NCBI RefSeq assembly: GCF_002305855.1
Contig: NZ_CP022163.1
Coordinates: 744,292 to 808,291, forward strand
From: Melittangium boletus DSM 14713
Lineage (GTDB): Bacteria > Myxococcota > Myxococcia > Myxococcales > Myxococcaceae
Direction of reading: 5' to 3'
Length of the DNA: 64,000 bases
A program made the translations under genes and the position numbers. The notes under the pieces were generated by a model, which saw nothing but the letters and a program-made list of their open reading frames with translations, was not told where the DNA came from and did no database searches. This document shows, in pieces, positions 20,703 to 31,341 of this stretch (position 1 is the stretch's first letter; each line of letters begins with the position of its first letter).

Positions 20703-21527
20703 ATGAACTTCGAATTCGAGCACCTGGGCACCCCTACCCCCTTCGAGTTGTCCGAGGGCGAGCACCTGCTGGGCGGCGGCGAGGACGATCAGATCCGGCT
20801 CGAGGGGCTGCCCCCGGGACTGCTGACGCTGCGCATCGGGGAGGGGCGATTGATGGTGGAGGCCCGCCATTCCTTCACGGTGGAAGGGGTCCTGGTGCCT
20901 CCGGGCGTGCCTCGTCTCGTGCTGCCCGGGGAGGTGGTGGGACTGAGCGAGGACATGAGCCTGCGGGTGCGGGGACCCGAGAGGGAGACGGAGCGGCAGG
21001 TGGGCACCATGGCCGTGCTCAAGCATCTCCTCGTGGACCTGGACGCCCCCCTGGTCTCGCGAGCCGCGACCCTCCAGTGCCTCACCGGAGCCGAGGTGGG
21101 CCGGACCTTCGCCCTCGCCGAGGCCGTGACCGAGCTGGGCCGGGGACAGGCGGCCTCCGTGCGGCTACGGGACAGGGCCGTGTCGCGCAGTCACGCGCGC
21201 ATCCGCCACGAGGAGGGCACCTTCTTCCTGGAGGACCAGGACAGCCCCAATGGCGTCTTCCTCAATGGGCAGCGGGTGGACGCGCCGCGAGCGCTCCAGG
21301 AAGGAGACGTCATCGAGCTGGGACGGACCCTGCTGCGCTTCCAGGCCCCGGTGGCCGAGCCGCCTCCGCCAGCACCCGAACCTCCACCCGGAGAACCCCC
21401 CGCTCCCGTGGCCCCCGAAAGCACGGCGCCAGAGCGCCGCCAGGGACGGTGGGAACCGTGGCTCCTCGGGCTCGGGGCGCTCCTGGCGCTGGTGGGACTG
21501 CTCTCGACCTGGGCGCTGGCGACCTGA
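20703..21527 (+). CDS. FHA-domain protein with C-terminal membrane anchor
   Basis: A 274-residue protein. The N-terminal 100 residues (ELSEGEHLLGGGEDDQIRL...) look like a degenerate FHA-like beta domain lacking the Arg/Ser phosphopeptide motif. A canonical FHA domain follows (about 120-210) with ELGRGQAASVRL, AVSRSHARI and SPNGVFLNGQRV. After a Pro-rich linker there is one C-terminal hydrophobic segment (WLLGLGALLALVGLLSTWAL) at the extreme end, giving a tail-anchored topology with the FHA domains in the cytoplasm. The ATG at 20703 is the first plausible start. Convergent with the next gene, only 3 bases apart. Likely a phosphothreonine reader in kinase signalling; partner unknown. Confidence 0.78.
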   Translation: MNFEFEHLGTPTPFELSEGEHLLGGGEDDQIRLEGLPPGLLTLRIGEGRLMVEARHSFTVEGVLVPPGVPRLVLPGEVVGLSEDMSLRVRGPERETERQVGTMAVLKHLLVDLDAPLVSRAATLQCLTGAEVGRTFALAEAVTELGRGQAASVRLRDRAVSRSHARIRHEEGTFFLEDQDSPNGVFLNGQRVDAPRALQEGDVIELGRTLLRFQAPVAEPPPPAPEPPPGEPPAPVAPESTAPERRQGRWEPWLLGLGALLALVGLLSTWALAT

Positions 21528-21530
21528 ATC

Positions 21531-21959
21531 TCAGGCGCGCAGGGGCGAGAGGCCCGCCCGCTCGATGAGCAGGCGAGCCAGCCGCTGGTGGTGCGAGAAC
21601 AGGCTGGTGAAGTGCACGAGGCCCCGGTTGCCGCGCACCGCGTACACCGTCAGGGGGCCCGGTAGGACATCCACCTTGCGGATGTCCGCGAAGGAGAAGC
21701 GGCGGGTGCGCACCATGCCCCGGTAGGTGAGGCCGTCCGCGTCCACCACGATGCGGGTGCGGCCGTAGTACGTCACCGACACCGCGAAGAAGAGGACGAA
21801 GAAGACGGCGGACAGGAACGTCTGGACCGGGACCCCGTCGAAGCGCAGCAGGAAGAGCAACACCCCCAGCCAGAGCAATGTCGCGGCGCCCATGACGGCC
21901 GCGAGCACGGCGTGGGGGCGGAATACCTGCTTTCCTGCCTTCGAATCGCCCGGGTTCAT
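21531..21959 (-). CDS. Two-helix membrane protein with PH-like domain
   Basis: A 142-residue protein. Two membrane helices (about 18-40, AVLAAVMGAATLLWLGVLLFLL, and 47-66, FLSAVFFVLFFAVSVTYY) are followed by a C-terminal bacterial PH-like beta domain (about 70-140) with TRIVVDADGLTYRG and FSFADIRKVDVLPG. This is the usual layout of small bPH2-type membrane proteins, whose function is mostly unknown. It lies downstream of purA on the same strand after 126 bases, with a hairpin between, so it probably has its own promoter. An inverted repeat with TGACAGGTG lies 16-34 bases before its start. Confidence 0.7.
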   Translation of the reverse strand: MNPGDSKAGKQVFRPHAVLAAVMGAATLLWLGVLLFLLRFDGVPVQTFLSAVFFVLFFAVSVTYYGRTRIVVDADGLTYRGMVRTRRFSFADIRKVDVLPGPLTVYAVRGNRGLVHFTSLFSHHQRLARLLIERAGLSPLRA

Positions 21960-22012
21960 GCCTCTGAAACTAAGGCACCTCCCTGACAGGTGCTACCGCT
22001 CCCCCTGTCCTC

Positions 22013-22055
22013 CAGACGAGGAAGTCCAGGTCTGGACTTCCGGGGTTCCCCGTCT
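22013..22055 (-). terminator. Strong hairpin downstream of purA
   Basis: Inner stem ggaagtccag / ctggacttcc (22020-22041) with outer arms cagacg / cgtctg (22013-22055). No T-tract is seen. It separates purA from the PH-like gene and probably ends the purA transcript. Confidence 0.5.
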
Positions 22056-22085
22056 GTACGCCGAGACGCCCGGGCGCCCGGTGGC

Positions 22086-23408
<1,323 letters not shown>

Positions 23409-23431
23409 TTAGCACGCTTCCCCACGGCCCG

Positions 23432-26400
23432 TCATCGGATGGATCCGCCAGGGTGGCAGTGCCCGACATAGCCGCACGCCAGGCGAGAACAGACGGCGGA
23501 CTCCCGGCCAGGCCAGCGTCCCCGGGACTCGGACTCCACCAGCGCCCGGACCGCGTCCTCCCATCGCTCGGGAAGAACCCGCGAGTCCATCTCAACCGAT
23601 GAGAACTCCGGCTCCAGCACGTCCTCCCCGAGGAAGACGAGACCCACGCGAACGGGCACGCCCTCGTGGACCAGCTCACGCGAGGCCAGCAGCACCGCCG
23701 CCAGGAGCTCCGCGTGCGCCTCCACGCCTCGAGGAGAACGCTTGCCGGGCTGGAAGAGCACCACCCGGGCCTCGCCCGCGGGCGTTTCCCAGAGCAGATC
23801 CACCAGGCCCTCGATCGCCGCGGGCGCGGAGCCTGGCAAGGACAACACGAAGGGCAGCGCGCGGTGCACCCGGGCGCCGGGAGTGTTGGCCAGTTGCCGG
23901 GCGAACGCCGTGTCCAGGAATCGCTCCAGGGTGGTGAGCGCCTCGCCGACCCCATCGTCCTCCAGCGCCCAACCCACCTCGCGCACGAGCGCTTCCAGGC
24001 GTGAACGACGCTCGGGGCCAGGCGTCGCGGCGAGGCGGAAGTCCACCCGCCTCATGAGCTCCAACACCCGCTCCGTGGCACCTGGAGCCGGCGCGCCCCA
24101 GGCATCCCGCTCGATGTAGGGCGAGGACTGACGCGGCGGCGCCTCCCAGTCCACCCCTCGCGCCCGCAGGCCGAGCCGGTGGATATAATGATAGCGGCGG
24201 GGACACGCGATGAAGTCCCTCAGCGCGCCAGCGTCCACGGTGACGGACTCGGGAGTGGCCGGGTCCAGCCGCGCGTGCACACGCTGCCAGGCGGCATCGA
24301 GCCGAGCCTCCTGCTCCGCGGGATCCACCGCCTCCAGCGCGTCCTGCTCCGGAGGCTCGGGCAACGAGAGGACGTCCAGGTCCTCGACGAGTTCGCGCAG
24401 CCGTGTGTCCGCGTGAAGCCGTTCGTCGAGCAGACACCACCAGGAGTCCGCCGCCCCCCGCTCCTCGCCACCGGAGAGGAGGAGCCGATCCTTCGCACGC
24501 GTGAGCGCGACGTACAGCAGGCGCCGGTATTCGGCCGTCTCGCGTCGCCGCAGTTCGTCCTTCACCGCGTCGAAGCGGGGCGAGCGGTACTTGCTGTCCA
24601 CGTTGCCGCTCAGTTGCGTGGGCAGCCAGGGCCGCAGGCTCAGGCCATGCGCGCGCTCGAAGAGGACCCGCCCCGAGGACGAGCGCCGCTTCCCGCCGAG
24701 CGCGGGCACCACCACCACCGGCCACTCCAGGCCCTTGGCGCGGTGGATGGTGAGCAGTTGCACCGCCCGGGGATCTCCCTCGTCCAAGAGGTCCGCCTGG
24801 GCCTCGGTGGGCTCCTCGTGGGCCAGCCGTTGCAGCTCCCGGGCGAACGTCACGCAGCCGCCCGTGCCCCGCTCGTCGCGCCGGCCCGCCAGCGCGAGCA
24901 GCTTCTCCACGTTGGCGCTCGCCTGTTCCGCGTAGGGCGTGCCCGCCAGGGACTCGCGGTAGCCCGTCAGGTCCAACGTGGCGTCGAGCAGCGCACGCAC
25001 GCCGAGCCGATCCCGCTCACCCCGGAGCCGGGGCAAGGCCGTGAGAAAACGCTCGAGCCGGGCGCGCTCCCCCTCGGGCAGGGACTCCAGGAGGGAGTCC
25101 CCCGCGCGCTCCACGGCGGGAAGCGACAGGCCCTCGGGTCCGGCCAGCCGGAAGAGCGAGGCATCCGACACGCCCACCAACGGCGAGCGCAACACCGCCG
25201 CGAAGGCGAGCGCGTCCTCGGAGTCCGCCAGCAGCGACAACAGCGAGGCCAGGTCCAACACCTCCTGCGCGCCGTAGAAGCCCCGTCCGCGCAGCACCCG
25301 GTGGGGAATGCCGTGGCGGATGAGCGCCTGCCGGTACACCTCCAGGTGGGTGAAGGTCCGGAAGAGCATGGCCACGTCCCCGCCTCGCACGGGGCGCGTC
25401 TCCTCGCCGTCCCTGCTCACCGCGACGAGCGGGTCCGCCCCCGGGGCCAGCATGATCTTCAGCCGCCGGGCCACCGACTCCGCGTCCGCCAGGCGCAGCT
25501 CTCCCGTGGACAGCTCCTCGTCCTCCAGCAGCAAGCGCTCCACCACCGGGGCGGGAAGCGGCGCCGGACGCACGGGCTGGAGGTCATCCTCCTCGGGCGA
25601 GTACACCACCTCGTAGTCGCGCGCTCCGCCCTCGCCCGGCACCAGCACGCCCGCGAAGGCCTGGTTGAAGAAGCCGAGCAGCGGCGGCACCGAGCGCCGG
25701 TTGTGCTGGAGGAAGTCGCGCACCCCGCCCTCCTCCTCGATCTTCCGGGCCAGCACCTCGAAGACGGACACGTCCGCGCCGCGGAACTCGTAGATGGACT
25801 GCTTGCGGTCACCCACCGCGCACAGGAAGGCGGGCTCCAGCGGAAGCGAGGCCACCACGTCCGCGTCCGGCGCCAGGGGACGGGGAGCGCCCTCGCGCCG
25901 CTCGGCGAGCAACAACACCAGCTCCAGTTGCAGGCGGTTGGTGTCCTGGAACTCGTCCACCATCAGCGCGCCCAGGCGCTCCTGCATCTGCCGCCGGAAG
26001 TCCGGCAGGTCGCGCAGCAGATCGCGCGTCTTCACCAGCAGCGAGGTGAAGTCCAGGGCGTTGCGCCGGGTGAGTTCCTCCGCGTGGCGCGTCTCCACCT
26101 GCTCGAGCAGGGCCCGGAACGAGGTCTCGAAGGGAGCGGTGCGCCAGCCGGCGTACAGGTCCGGCAGGGTCATCACCGAGCCATCGCTCTTGCCGAAGAC
26201 GGACCAATACAGCGCCTTCATCCGGGTGCCGGGCTCGCTCCGCTGAGCGGACATCTTCCGGTCATCGGCGTGAAAAGCCGCCTCGAGCGCGGGCAATCGC
26301 TCGGGCTCGAAGCAATTCTCCAGGGTGAGGCCCTCCAGCGCCCCCTCCAGCTTCTCGCGCAGCTCCCGCCACTGGCCCTTGGCGTCCAGCTCGGCCACCT

Positions 26401-27103
26401 CGCCGCACCACTCGAGGCAGCGCTCCACGAGCGCGTCGAAGGCCTCTCGGGCCTCGTCCTGGGTGGAGACACGGGCCTGGGACGCGCGCAGTCCTTCCTC
26501 GCGCAGCTTGCCGTAGAGCCCCGCCAGCGACGCCACCAGGCCCTCGGTGAAGTCGGAGCCCGAGAAGGTCAGCTCCTCGCACAGCTCGCGCACGTTCGCG
26601 CCGCTGTCCTCCAGCGCGTCCAGCACCACCCGCTCGCACACGTCGAGCACGAGCGAGCGCGCCTCCATCTCGTCGAGCAGCTCGAAGGACGTGTCCACGC
26701 CCGAGCCCGGAGGCGCACGGCGCAACATCTGGCCGCACATCGAGTGGAAGGTGCCCACGGAGGCCGAGCCCAGCTCCTCGCGCAGCGAGCGCCAGGTGTC
26801 CCGCGAGGGGAACGGCAGGCCCAGCCGCTCGAGCGAGGCGATCAGCACCTCTTCCCCGTGGGGGTCGGGCGCGGCGTGGACGAGCGCGTCCAGGCGCGAG
26901 CGCACCCGGGCGCGCAGCTCCGCGGCGGCCTTGTCGGTGAAGGTCACCATGCCCAGGCGCGAGGGCCGCAGGGGCTTGAAGCCCGTGCGCGCGCCGGACA
27001 GCAGGTGCAGCGTCATCGTCACCAGGCTGTACGTCTTGCCCGCGCCCGCGCCCGCCATCAGCGCCAGGTTCTTCTCCAGGGCCAGCACCGAGGCGTCACT
27101 CAT
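23432..27103 (-). CDS. addA: AddA-type UvrD/Rep helicase subunit with degenerate C-terminal nuclease domain
   Basis: A 1223-residue superfamily 1A helicase, expected to pair with the upstream AddB protein to process double-strand breaks for RecA. The ATG at 27103 overlaps the addB stop by 8 bases. Motifs: Walker A AGAGAGKT (17-24), Walker B DEFQDTN (about 383), AVGDRKQSIYEFRGAD, TIHRAKGLEW and RRLLYVALTRAKDR (about 866). The C-terminal PD-(D/E)XK-type domain begins near FIACPRRYHYIHRL (about 966). At the place where an active enzyme has D-Y-K, this protein reads VVLFQPGKRS (about 1116), so the nuclease looks inactive. Four cysteines in iron-sulphur-staple spacing remain (one near 968 and C-x4-C-x5-C near 1205-1216). 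Confidence 0.85.
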   Translation of the reverse strand: MSDASVLALEKNLALMAGAGAGKTYSLVTMTLHLLSGARTGFKPLRPSRLGMVTFTDKAAAELRARVRSRLDALVHAAPDPHGEEVLIASLERLGLPFPSRDTWRSLREELGSASVGTFHSMCGQMLRRAPPGSGVDTSFELLDEMEARSLVLDVCERVVLDALEDSGANVRELCEELTFSGSDFTEGLVASLAGLYGKLREEGLRASQARVSTQDEAREAFDALVERCLEWCGEVAELDAKGQWRELREKLEGALEGLTLENCFEPERLPALEAAFHADDRKMSAQRSEPGTRMKALYWSVFGKSDGSVMTLPDLYAGWRTAPFETSFRALLEQVETRHAEELTRRNALDFTSLLVKTRDLLRDLPDFRRQMQERLGALMVDEFQDTNRLQLELVLLLAERREGAPRPLAPDADVVASLPLEPAFLCAVGDRKQSIYEFRGADVSVFEVLARKIEEEGGVRDFLQHNRRSVPPLLGFFNQAFAGVLVPGEGGARDYEVVYSPEEDDLQPVRPAPLPAPVVERLLLEDEELSTGELRLADAESVARRLKIMLAPGADPLVAVSRDGEETRPVRGGDVAMLFRTFTHLEVYRQALIRHGIPHRVLRGRGFYGAQEVLDLASLLSLLADSEDALAFAAVLRSPLVGVSDASLFRLAGPEGLSLPAVERAGDSLLESLPEGERARLERFLTALPRLRGERDRLGVRALLDATLDLTGYRESLAGTPYAEQASANVEKLLALAGRRDERGTGGCVTFARELQRLAHEEPTEAQADLLDEGDPRAVQLLTIHRAKGLEWPVVVVPALGGKRRSSSGRVLFERAHGLSLRPWLPTQLSGNVDSKYRSPRFDAVKDELRRRETAEYRRLLYVALTRAKDRLLLSGGEERGAADSWWCLLDERLHADTRLRELVEDLDVLSLPEPPEQDALEAVDPAEQEARLDAAWQRVHARLDPATPESVTVDAGALRDFIACPRRYHYIHRLGLRARGVDWEAPPRQSSPYIERDAWGAPAPGATERVLELMRRVDFRLAATPGPERRSRLEALVREVGWALEDDGVGEALTTLERFLDTAFARQLANTPGARVHRALPFVLSLPGSAPAAIEGLVDLLWETPAGEARVVLFQPGKRSPRGVEAHAELLAAVLLASRELVHEGVPVRVGLVFLGEDVLEPEFSSVEMDSRVLPERWEDAVRALVESESRGRWPGRESAVCSRLACGYVGHCHPGGSIR

Positions 27104-30100
27104 GCGAGCCCTCCTCGTCCACGAGCCGCCGCTCGGTGATGCGGCACACGGCCTGGTAGCCACACCGCGAGCAGTCCTTGGGCCGCATGGCGAACTGTCC
27201 CGCCCGCACCGTGCGCACCAGGGACTCCACGGCATTGGCCAGGTTGGGCTTCTGCTCCGCCGCCATCCGGTCGCGCACGGCGGGCTCGGTGGACAGCAGC
27301 TCATCCAGGTCGAGCGTCAGCTCCTGCTTCTTGTCCTTCAGGACGTCCGACAGGAGGAGCGCCTTGCCCGTCCGCAGCGAGAACCACGCCGCCTGACGGG
27401 TGTCCCGGTGGCCACTCGCCCGCGCCGCGTACAGGTAGAGCGGGAGCTGGAAGTCCGAGGCGTCGAACAGCTTGTTCCTCAACTCCGAGCGCGACAGGCC
27501 TCCGGACTTGTAGTCGATGACGCCCACCTCGCCTCCGGCCATGTCCAGCCGGTCGATGGTGCCCTCGAAGTGGATGAGCTCCTTGTCCACCTCGAGCGTC
27601 ACCTCGTTCCATCCCTCGGCGGGGTTCCTCGGCCCGAAGCGCAGCTCGAAGTCCACGGGCTCCAGCCGCTCGAAGGGCAGGCCCCGCCGCTCGTCCAGGA
27701 GGACCCGTCGCACCATGTTCTTCGCCCGCTCGCGCGCGAGCCGCCACAGCGCGGGATGGCCCACGTAGTGGCGCTGCTCGAAGTGCGCCCGCACCTCGTC
27801 GAGCACCGTGTCCAACAGGGCCTCGGGCAGCTCGTTGAAGCCCTTGCCGAGCAATTCCCGCTCCTTGAGCCGCTTGAAGAACTCCTCCAGCACGCGGTGC
27901 CAGAAGACGCCCTGCCCCCGGCTGTCGAACTCCTCGCCGGGCCGCTCCGGCTCGGGCACCTTGAGCCCGTAGGACACGAAGCCCTGGAAGCCGCAGTTGC
28001 TGAAGCGGGCGATGGACGACGCGGACAGGGGCTTCTCGGCGTCGAAGCGGAACGCCTCCCGGATCGCCTCGCCCAGGTCCGGCACGCCCACGAAACCCGT
28101 GTAGCGGCCCGCGTCCTGACGCGTGCCCCCGAAGAAGTGCAGGCGCTCGATCTCCACCCGCATCATCTCCTCGGCCGACAGGAGCCACGGCGCGTCCTGG
28201 AAGCGGCTCCGGATCAACGCCCGGGCCGGATCCGGCTCGGAGACCCGCAGCCGCTCGAGCGCGAGCGATTCCAGCACCACGCGCTGGCGCAACTCCGCCG
28301 GAGTCAGCACCTCGTCGAGCGGCACGATGGCCGGCATCGAGCGCGGCGCCCACGCCCCACCCGTCAGCCGCCGCACCTCCTCCAGGAACGCCGAGGGTGC
28401 CTGCTCCTGCCCTCCCACGCCCGCCACGGAGAACGACAGGCTCACCGTCTCCTCGGCGGACGCCAGGACGCTGGCGAACAGGAGCCGATCCTCGGTGAGC
28501 CGCCAGGGCGCGCGATCCTCGAACTCGCCGCCCGTGAGGCGGAAGACGTCCCGGCCCAGGTGCTTGTTGAGGGCATGGCGCTCGGAGTCGCCCAGCAGCG
28601 CGTTGGGCACCTCGCGGCCGGGGAAGCGGCCCTCGGCCAGGCCCCCGAGGAAGACATGGGCGAAGGTGCGGCCCTCCAGCTCGCGCACGTCCAGCACCTC
28701 CACGGCGCCCGTCGTGGGGCCCCGGGGTGGCAGGTGCACGTCGCGCAGGGCGTCCTGGAGCCACCGTCCAAAGGTGCGCCGGCCGAGCCGGGGCCCTCCG
28801 CCCACCATCGCGAGCGTCCGCTCCAGCTCCCGCACCCGCGCCACGAGCGCCCCGCGAGCCGCCTCGTCCCGGACCCGGGCCTCCAGCGCGAGCGCGTCCA
28901 GGCCCTCGTCCGCGGGTGCCTCCGTCGCGACCTCGGAGTCCAGCATCCCCAGCCGCCGCACCACCTGCCACCACGCGGCGAGCATCTCCGAGGCCTTGCC
29001 CTGCTCCGGGATGCGGCGGCAGGACTCCAGCAACAGGAGGCACCGCTCGCGCAGCACCCGGGCCTCGTGGGCGCGCCGCTGCTCCCTCGGGCGCACCTGC
29101 TCCGGCAGGGGCTGCAACCGCTTCGCGAGCGCCTCCAGACGCACGTCATACGCGCCCTTGCCGCGCGACGCGCCCAGCCGGTCATCGCGCACGGCCGCGA
29201 GCGACAGGAGCGTGGCGGGAGCATCGGGCGCGCCCCGCGAGAGCGTGGGCACGTAGCGGCTGGAGAGCAGCTCCGCCACGCGCTCGGCGGGAAACCCATC
29301 CTCCACCAGGAGGGGCAGATCCAACGCCAGGCGCACCGGCCCCGCCAGCGCGAGCGGTTCACCCCAGGGCAGACGCACGGGCACGCCCAGCTCGCCCAGG
29401 GCCTCCGCGACCCAGGGGGCCTCGGGCCCCAGCTCCCTCCAGGCCACGGCGATGCTTCCGGGCGCGGCCCCCTCGTCCACCTTGCGGCGCACGTCCCGGG
29501 CGATGAGCCGGGCCTCGTCCCGGGCGGAGCCCGCGCTCCACAGGCTCAGGCCCTCCACCGCGCCCGCGAGCACGTCCTTGGGCACCTGCGGCGAGAACAG
29601 GTGGCGTCCCAGCTCCACCATGGGGCGCGACTCGAAGGTCACATCCGCCTTGAAGAGGTCCACGTGGGTGAGCGTGTCGCCCCGGTTCTCGAAGGCACGG
29701 AAGAGCGCCGCCAGGGCCGCGTCCGCGACGGGAGAGCCACCCACGGGCGTCTGCACGCGCAGACCCACCCGGCGCGCGTCACACACGGCCGCCAGGGCCA
29801 GCAGCAGCTCCAGCGTCGAGGGCCGCACATCATAGACGCCGTGCAACACGAGGGAGCCCACGTCCGCCCAGGCCTCGGGCCACTCGCCCCGCTCCAGCGC
29901 CTCGCGAGCGCCCCGCACCCCGTCCTCGCGATCGGCCAGGCCCAGCTCGGCCATCTTCCGCTCGTAGGCGTGGTGCAGCAGCGCGAGCAGCCGCACGCGC
30001 TCGCGCCGCTCGGGGGGCAGCACCTCCAGCGCGTCCTGCAACTCCCGCGGAGACAGCCGCCCGGCCTTCAAGTCCAACACCACGTCCAGCGCGGCGCGGG

Positions 30101-30362
30101 CGAAGGCGGGCTCCTGGACGAAATCCCCCAGGGGCGTGGGGCCCAGCCCCTGCGCGAGCGCGCTCAGGACGGTGCGCGCCACGAGCGGAGAGCCCCGGCG
30201 CCGCCCCAGCTCCCGCGCGCCGCCGAGCGCGTCCAGGAAACCCTCCCAGGTGAGGAAGAGATCTCCCCGCACGACCCCCCCGGCGCCACGCGTCGCGCGC
30301 AGAGCGGCCTGACGGCGTCCGGCATCGGGGAAGACCTGGAGGGAACGGCGAGGCTCGGGCAT
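27096..30362 (-). CDS. addB: AddB-type recombination nuclease/helicase-like subunit with Fe-S staple
   Basis: A protein of about 1088 residues, partner of AddA. The N-terminus (SLQVFPDAGRRQAAL) lacks a proper Walker A, so the helicase half is probably non-ATPase, as in many AddB proteins. The C-terminal PD-(D/E)XK nuclease carries the catalytic strand GVIDYKSGG (about 946-954). Four cysteines suit a 4Fe-4S staple: SNCGF near 787 and CSRCGYQAVC near 1063-1073. Two starts are possible: ATG at 30401, which would leave only 2 bases to the earliest start of the divergent PAP2 gene, or ATG at 30362, used here because it leaves room for promoters. Co-transcribed with addA. Confidence 0.85.
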   Translation of the reverse strand: MPEPRRSLQVFPDAGRRQAALRATRGAGGVVRGDLFLTWEGFLDALGGARELGRRRGSPLVARTVLSALAQGLGPTPLGDFVQEPAFARAALDVVLDLKAGRLSPRELQDALEVLPPERRERVRLLALLHHAYERKMAELGLADREDGVRGAREALERGEWPEAWADVGSLVLHGVYDVRPSTLELLLALAAVCDARRVGLRVQTPVGGSPVADAALAALFRAFENRGDTLTHVDLFKADVTFESRPMVELGRHLFSPQVPKDVLAGAVEGLSLWSAGSARDEARLIARDVRRKVDEGAAPGSIAVAWRELGPEAPWVAEALGELGVPVRLPWGEPLALAGPVRLALDLPLLVEDGFPAERVAELLSSRYVPTLSRGAPDAPATLLSLAAVRDDRLGASRGKGAYDVRLEALAKRLQPLPEQVRPREQRRAHEARVLRERCLLLLESCRRIPEQGKASEMLAAWWQVVRRLGMLDSEVATEAPADEGLDALALEARVRDEAARGALVARVRELERTLAMVGGGPRLGRRTFGRWLQDALRDVHLPPRGPTTGAVEVLDVRELEGRTFAHVFLGGLAEGRFPGREVPNALLGDSERHALNKHLGRDVFRLTGGEFEDRAPWRLTEDRLLFASVLASAEETVSLSFSVAGVGGQEQAPSAFLEEVRRLTGGAWAPRSMPAIVPLDEVLTPAELRQRVVLESLALERLRVSEPDPARALIRSRFQDAPWLLSAEEMMRVEIERLHFFGGTRQDAGRYTGFVGVPDLGEAIREAFRFDAEKPLSASSIARFSNCGFQGFVSYGLKVPEPERPGEEFDSRGQGVFWHRVLEEFFKRLKERELLGKGFNELPEALLDTVLDEVRAHFEQRHYVGHPALWRLARERAKNMVRRVLLDERRGLPFERLEPVDFELRFGPRNPAEGWNEVTLEVDKELIHFEGTIDRLDMAGGEVGVIDYKSGGLSRSELRNKLFDASDFQLPLYLYAARASGHRDTRQAAWFSLRTGKALLLSDVLKDKKQELTLDLDELLSTEPAVRDRMAAEQKPNLANAVESLVRTVRAGQFAMRPKDCSRCGYQAVCRITERRLVDEEGSHE

Positions 30363-30415
30363 ACGGGAGAAGTGGAGTCTAGAACGACGCGGGGGGCGCA
30401 TTTATGCTCGGCGCC

Positions 30416-31315
30416 ATGCCATCCGCTCTGACTTTTCTAGCAATCGCCTCCCTGGTTGCTTCCTCACCCGTGCCCGACGCCGCCCTGCCCCACGCCCAGC
30501 AGGCCACGGATGCCCCCCGACTCCAGGCGTTGGACGTGAACTGGACGCGCGATGGCCTCATCACGGGAGTGGGGGGTGCCTTATGGATCACCACCGAGGC
30601 CCTGCTCAAGTCGAGACTCGCTCCGAGCACCTGTCGCTGGTGCGACCGCTCGCCCGACGGGACGGACACCCTGAACGCGGTGGACCGGTGGGGGCGGGGC
30701 ATGGCGGCTCGGACCGAGAGCGGCCGGCATGCCTGGAATACGTGGAGCAACGTCTCGGACTTCGTCGTGCTGCCGGTGGGCGTGCTCGGCGCGCAGTACC
30801 TGCTGGCGTCGGGCAGCGGCGCCCCGGTGCGCTACTTCGCCGAGGACGCCACCATCATCATCGAATCGGCGGTGGTGGCGGCGGTGGCCAACCAGGCGGT
30901 GAAGTTCGCCGTGGGCCGCGAGCGCCCCTTCGTCCACGTGCTGGAGGAAGGACAGAAGGCGCACACCGAGAAGCCCTCGGACAACAACCTGTCCTTCTAC
31001 AGCGGACACACGAGCCTGGCGTTCTCGCTCGTCACGGCGGCGGGCACCGTGTCCGAGCTCCGGGGCTATGACAAGAGCTGGCTCATCTGGGCGGTGGGAC
31101 TGCCCGCCGCGGCCTCGATCGGCGTGATGCGCATGGGCGCGGACAAGCACTACCTCTCGGACGTGGTGGTGGGCGCGGCGGCGGGCTCGCTCTTCGGCGT
31201 GGCCGTGCCCCTGCTGTTGCACGGCAGGCAGACCCAGGCCCAGGGCGCCGGCACGGGCATGTCGATGCGGATGTCCGGCAACCTGGGCGGCATGTCGCTG
31301 TCCGGCACCTTTTGA
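30416..31315 (+). CDS. PAP2-family phosphatase, exported
   Basis: A 299-residue member of the type 2 phosphatidic acid phosphatase superfamily, likely removing phosphate from a lipid at the periplasmic face (undecaprenyl-PP, lipid A or a phospholipid; not decidable). The three family motifs are present in order: KFAVGRERP, YSGHTS and GVMRMGADKHYLSDV, supplying the catalytic histidines. An N-terminal signal segment (MPSALTFLAIASLVASS) and several hydrophobic helices are seen. A cysteine pair CRWC near residue 70 is unusual. The ATG at 30416 is preferred, with 30404 an alternative. Divergent from addB; the zinc-ribbon gene follows after 26 bases. Confidence 0.85.
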   Translation: MPSALTFLAIASLVASSPVPDAALPHAQQATDAPRLQALDVNWTRDGLITGVGGALWITTEALLKSRLAPSTCRWCDRSPDGTDTLNAVDRWGRGMAARTESGRHAWNTWSNVSDFVVLPVGVLGAQYLLASGSGAPVRYFAEDATIIIESAVVAAVANQAVKFAVGRERPFVHVLEEGQKAHTEKPSDNNLSFYSGHTSLAFSLVTAAGTVSELRGYDKSWLIWAVGLPAAASIGVMRMGADKHYLSDVVVGAAAGSLFGVAVPLLLHGRQTQAQGAGTGMSMRMSGNLGGMSLSGTF

Positions 31316-31341
31316 GCAACTGAACAAGGACGGCTTTTCCC

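Noticed and set aside
26547..30431. 1294-codon plus-strand open frame over addAB
   Set aside because: Low-complexity Arg/Gln/Leu/His composition; the opposite strand carries the helicase and nuclease motifs.
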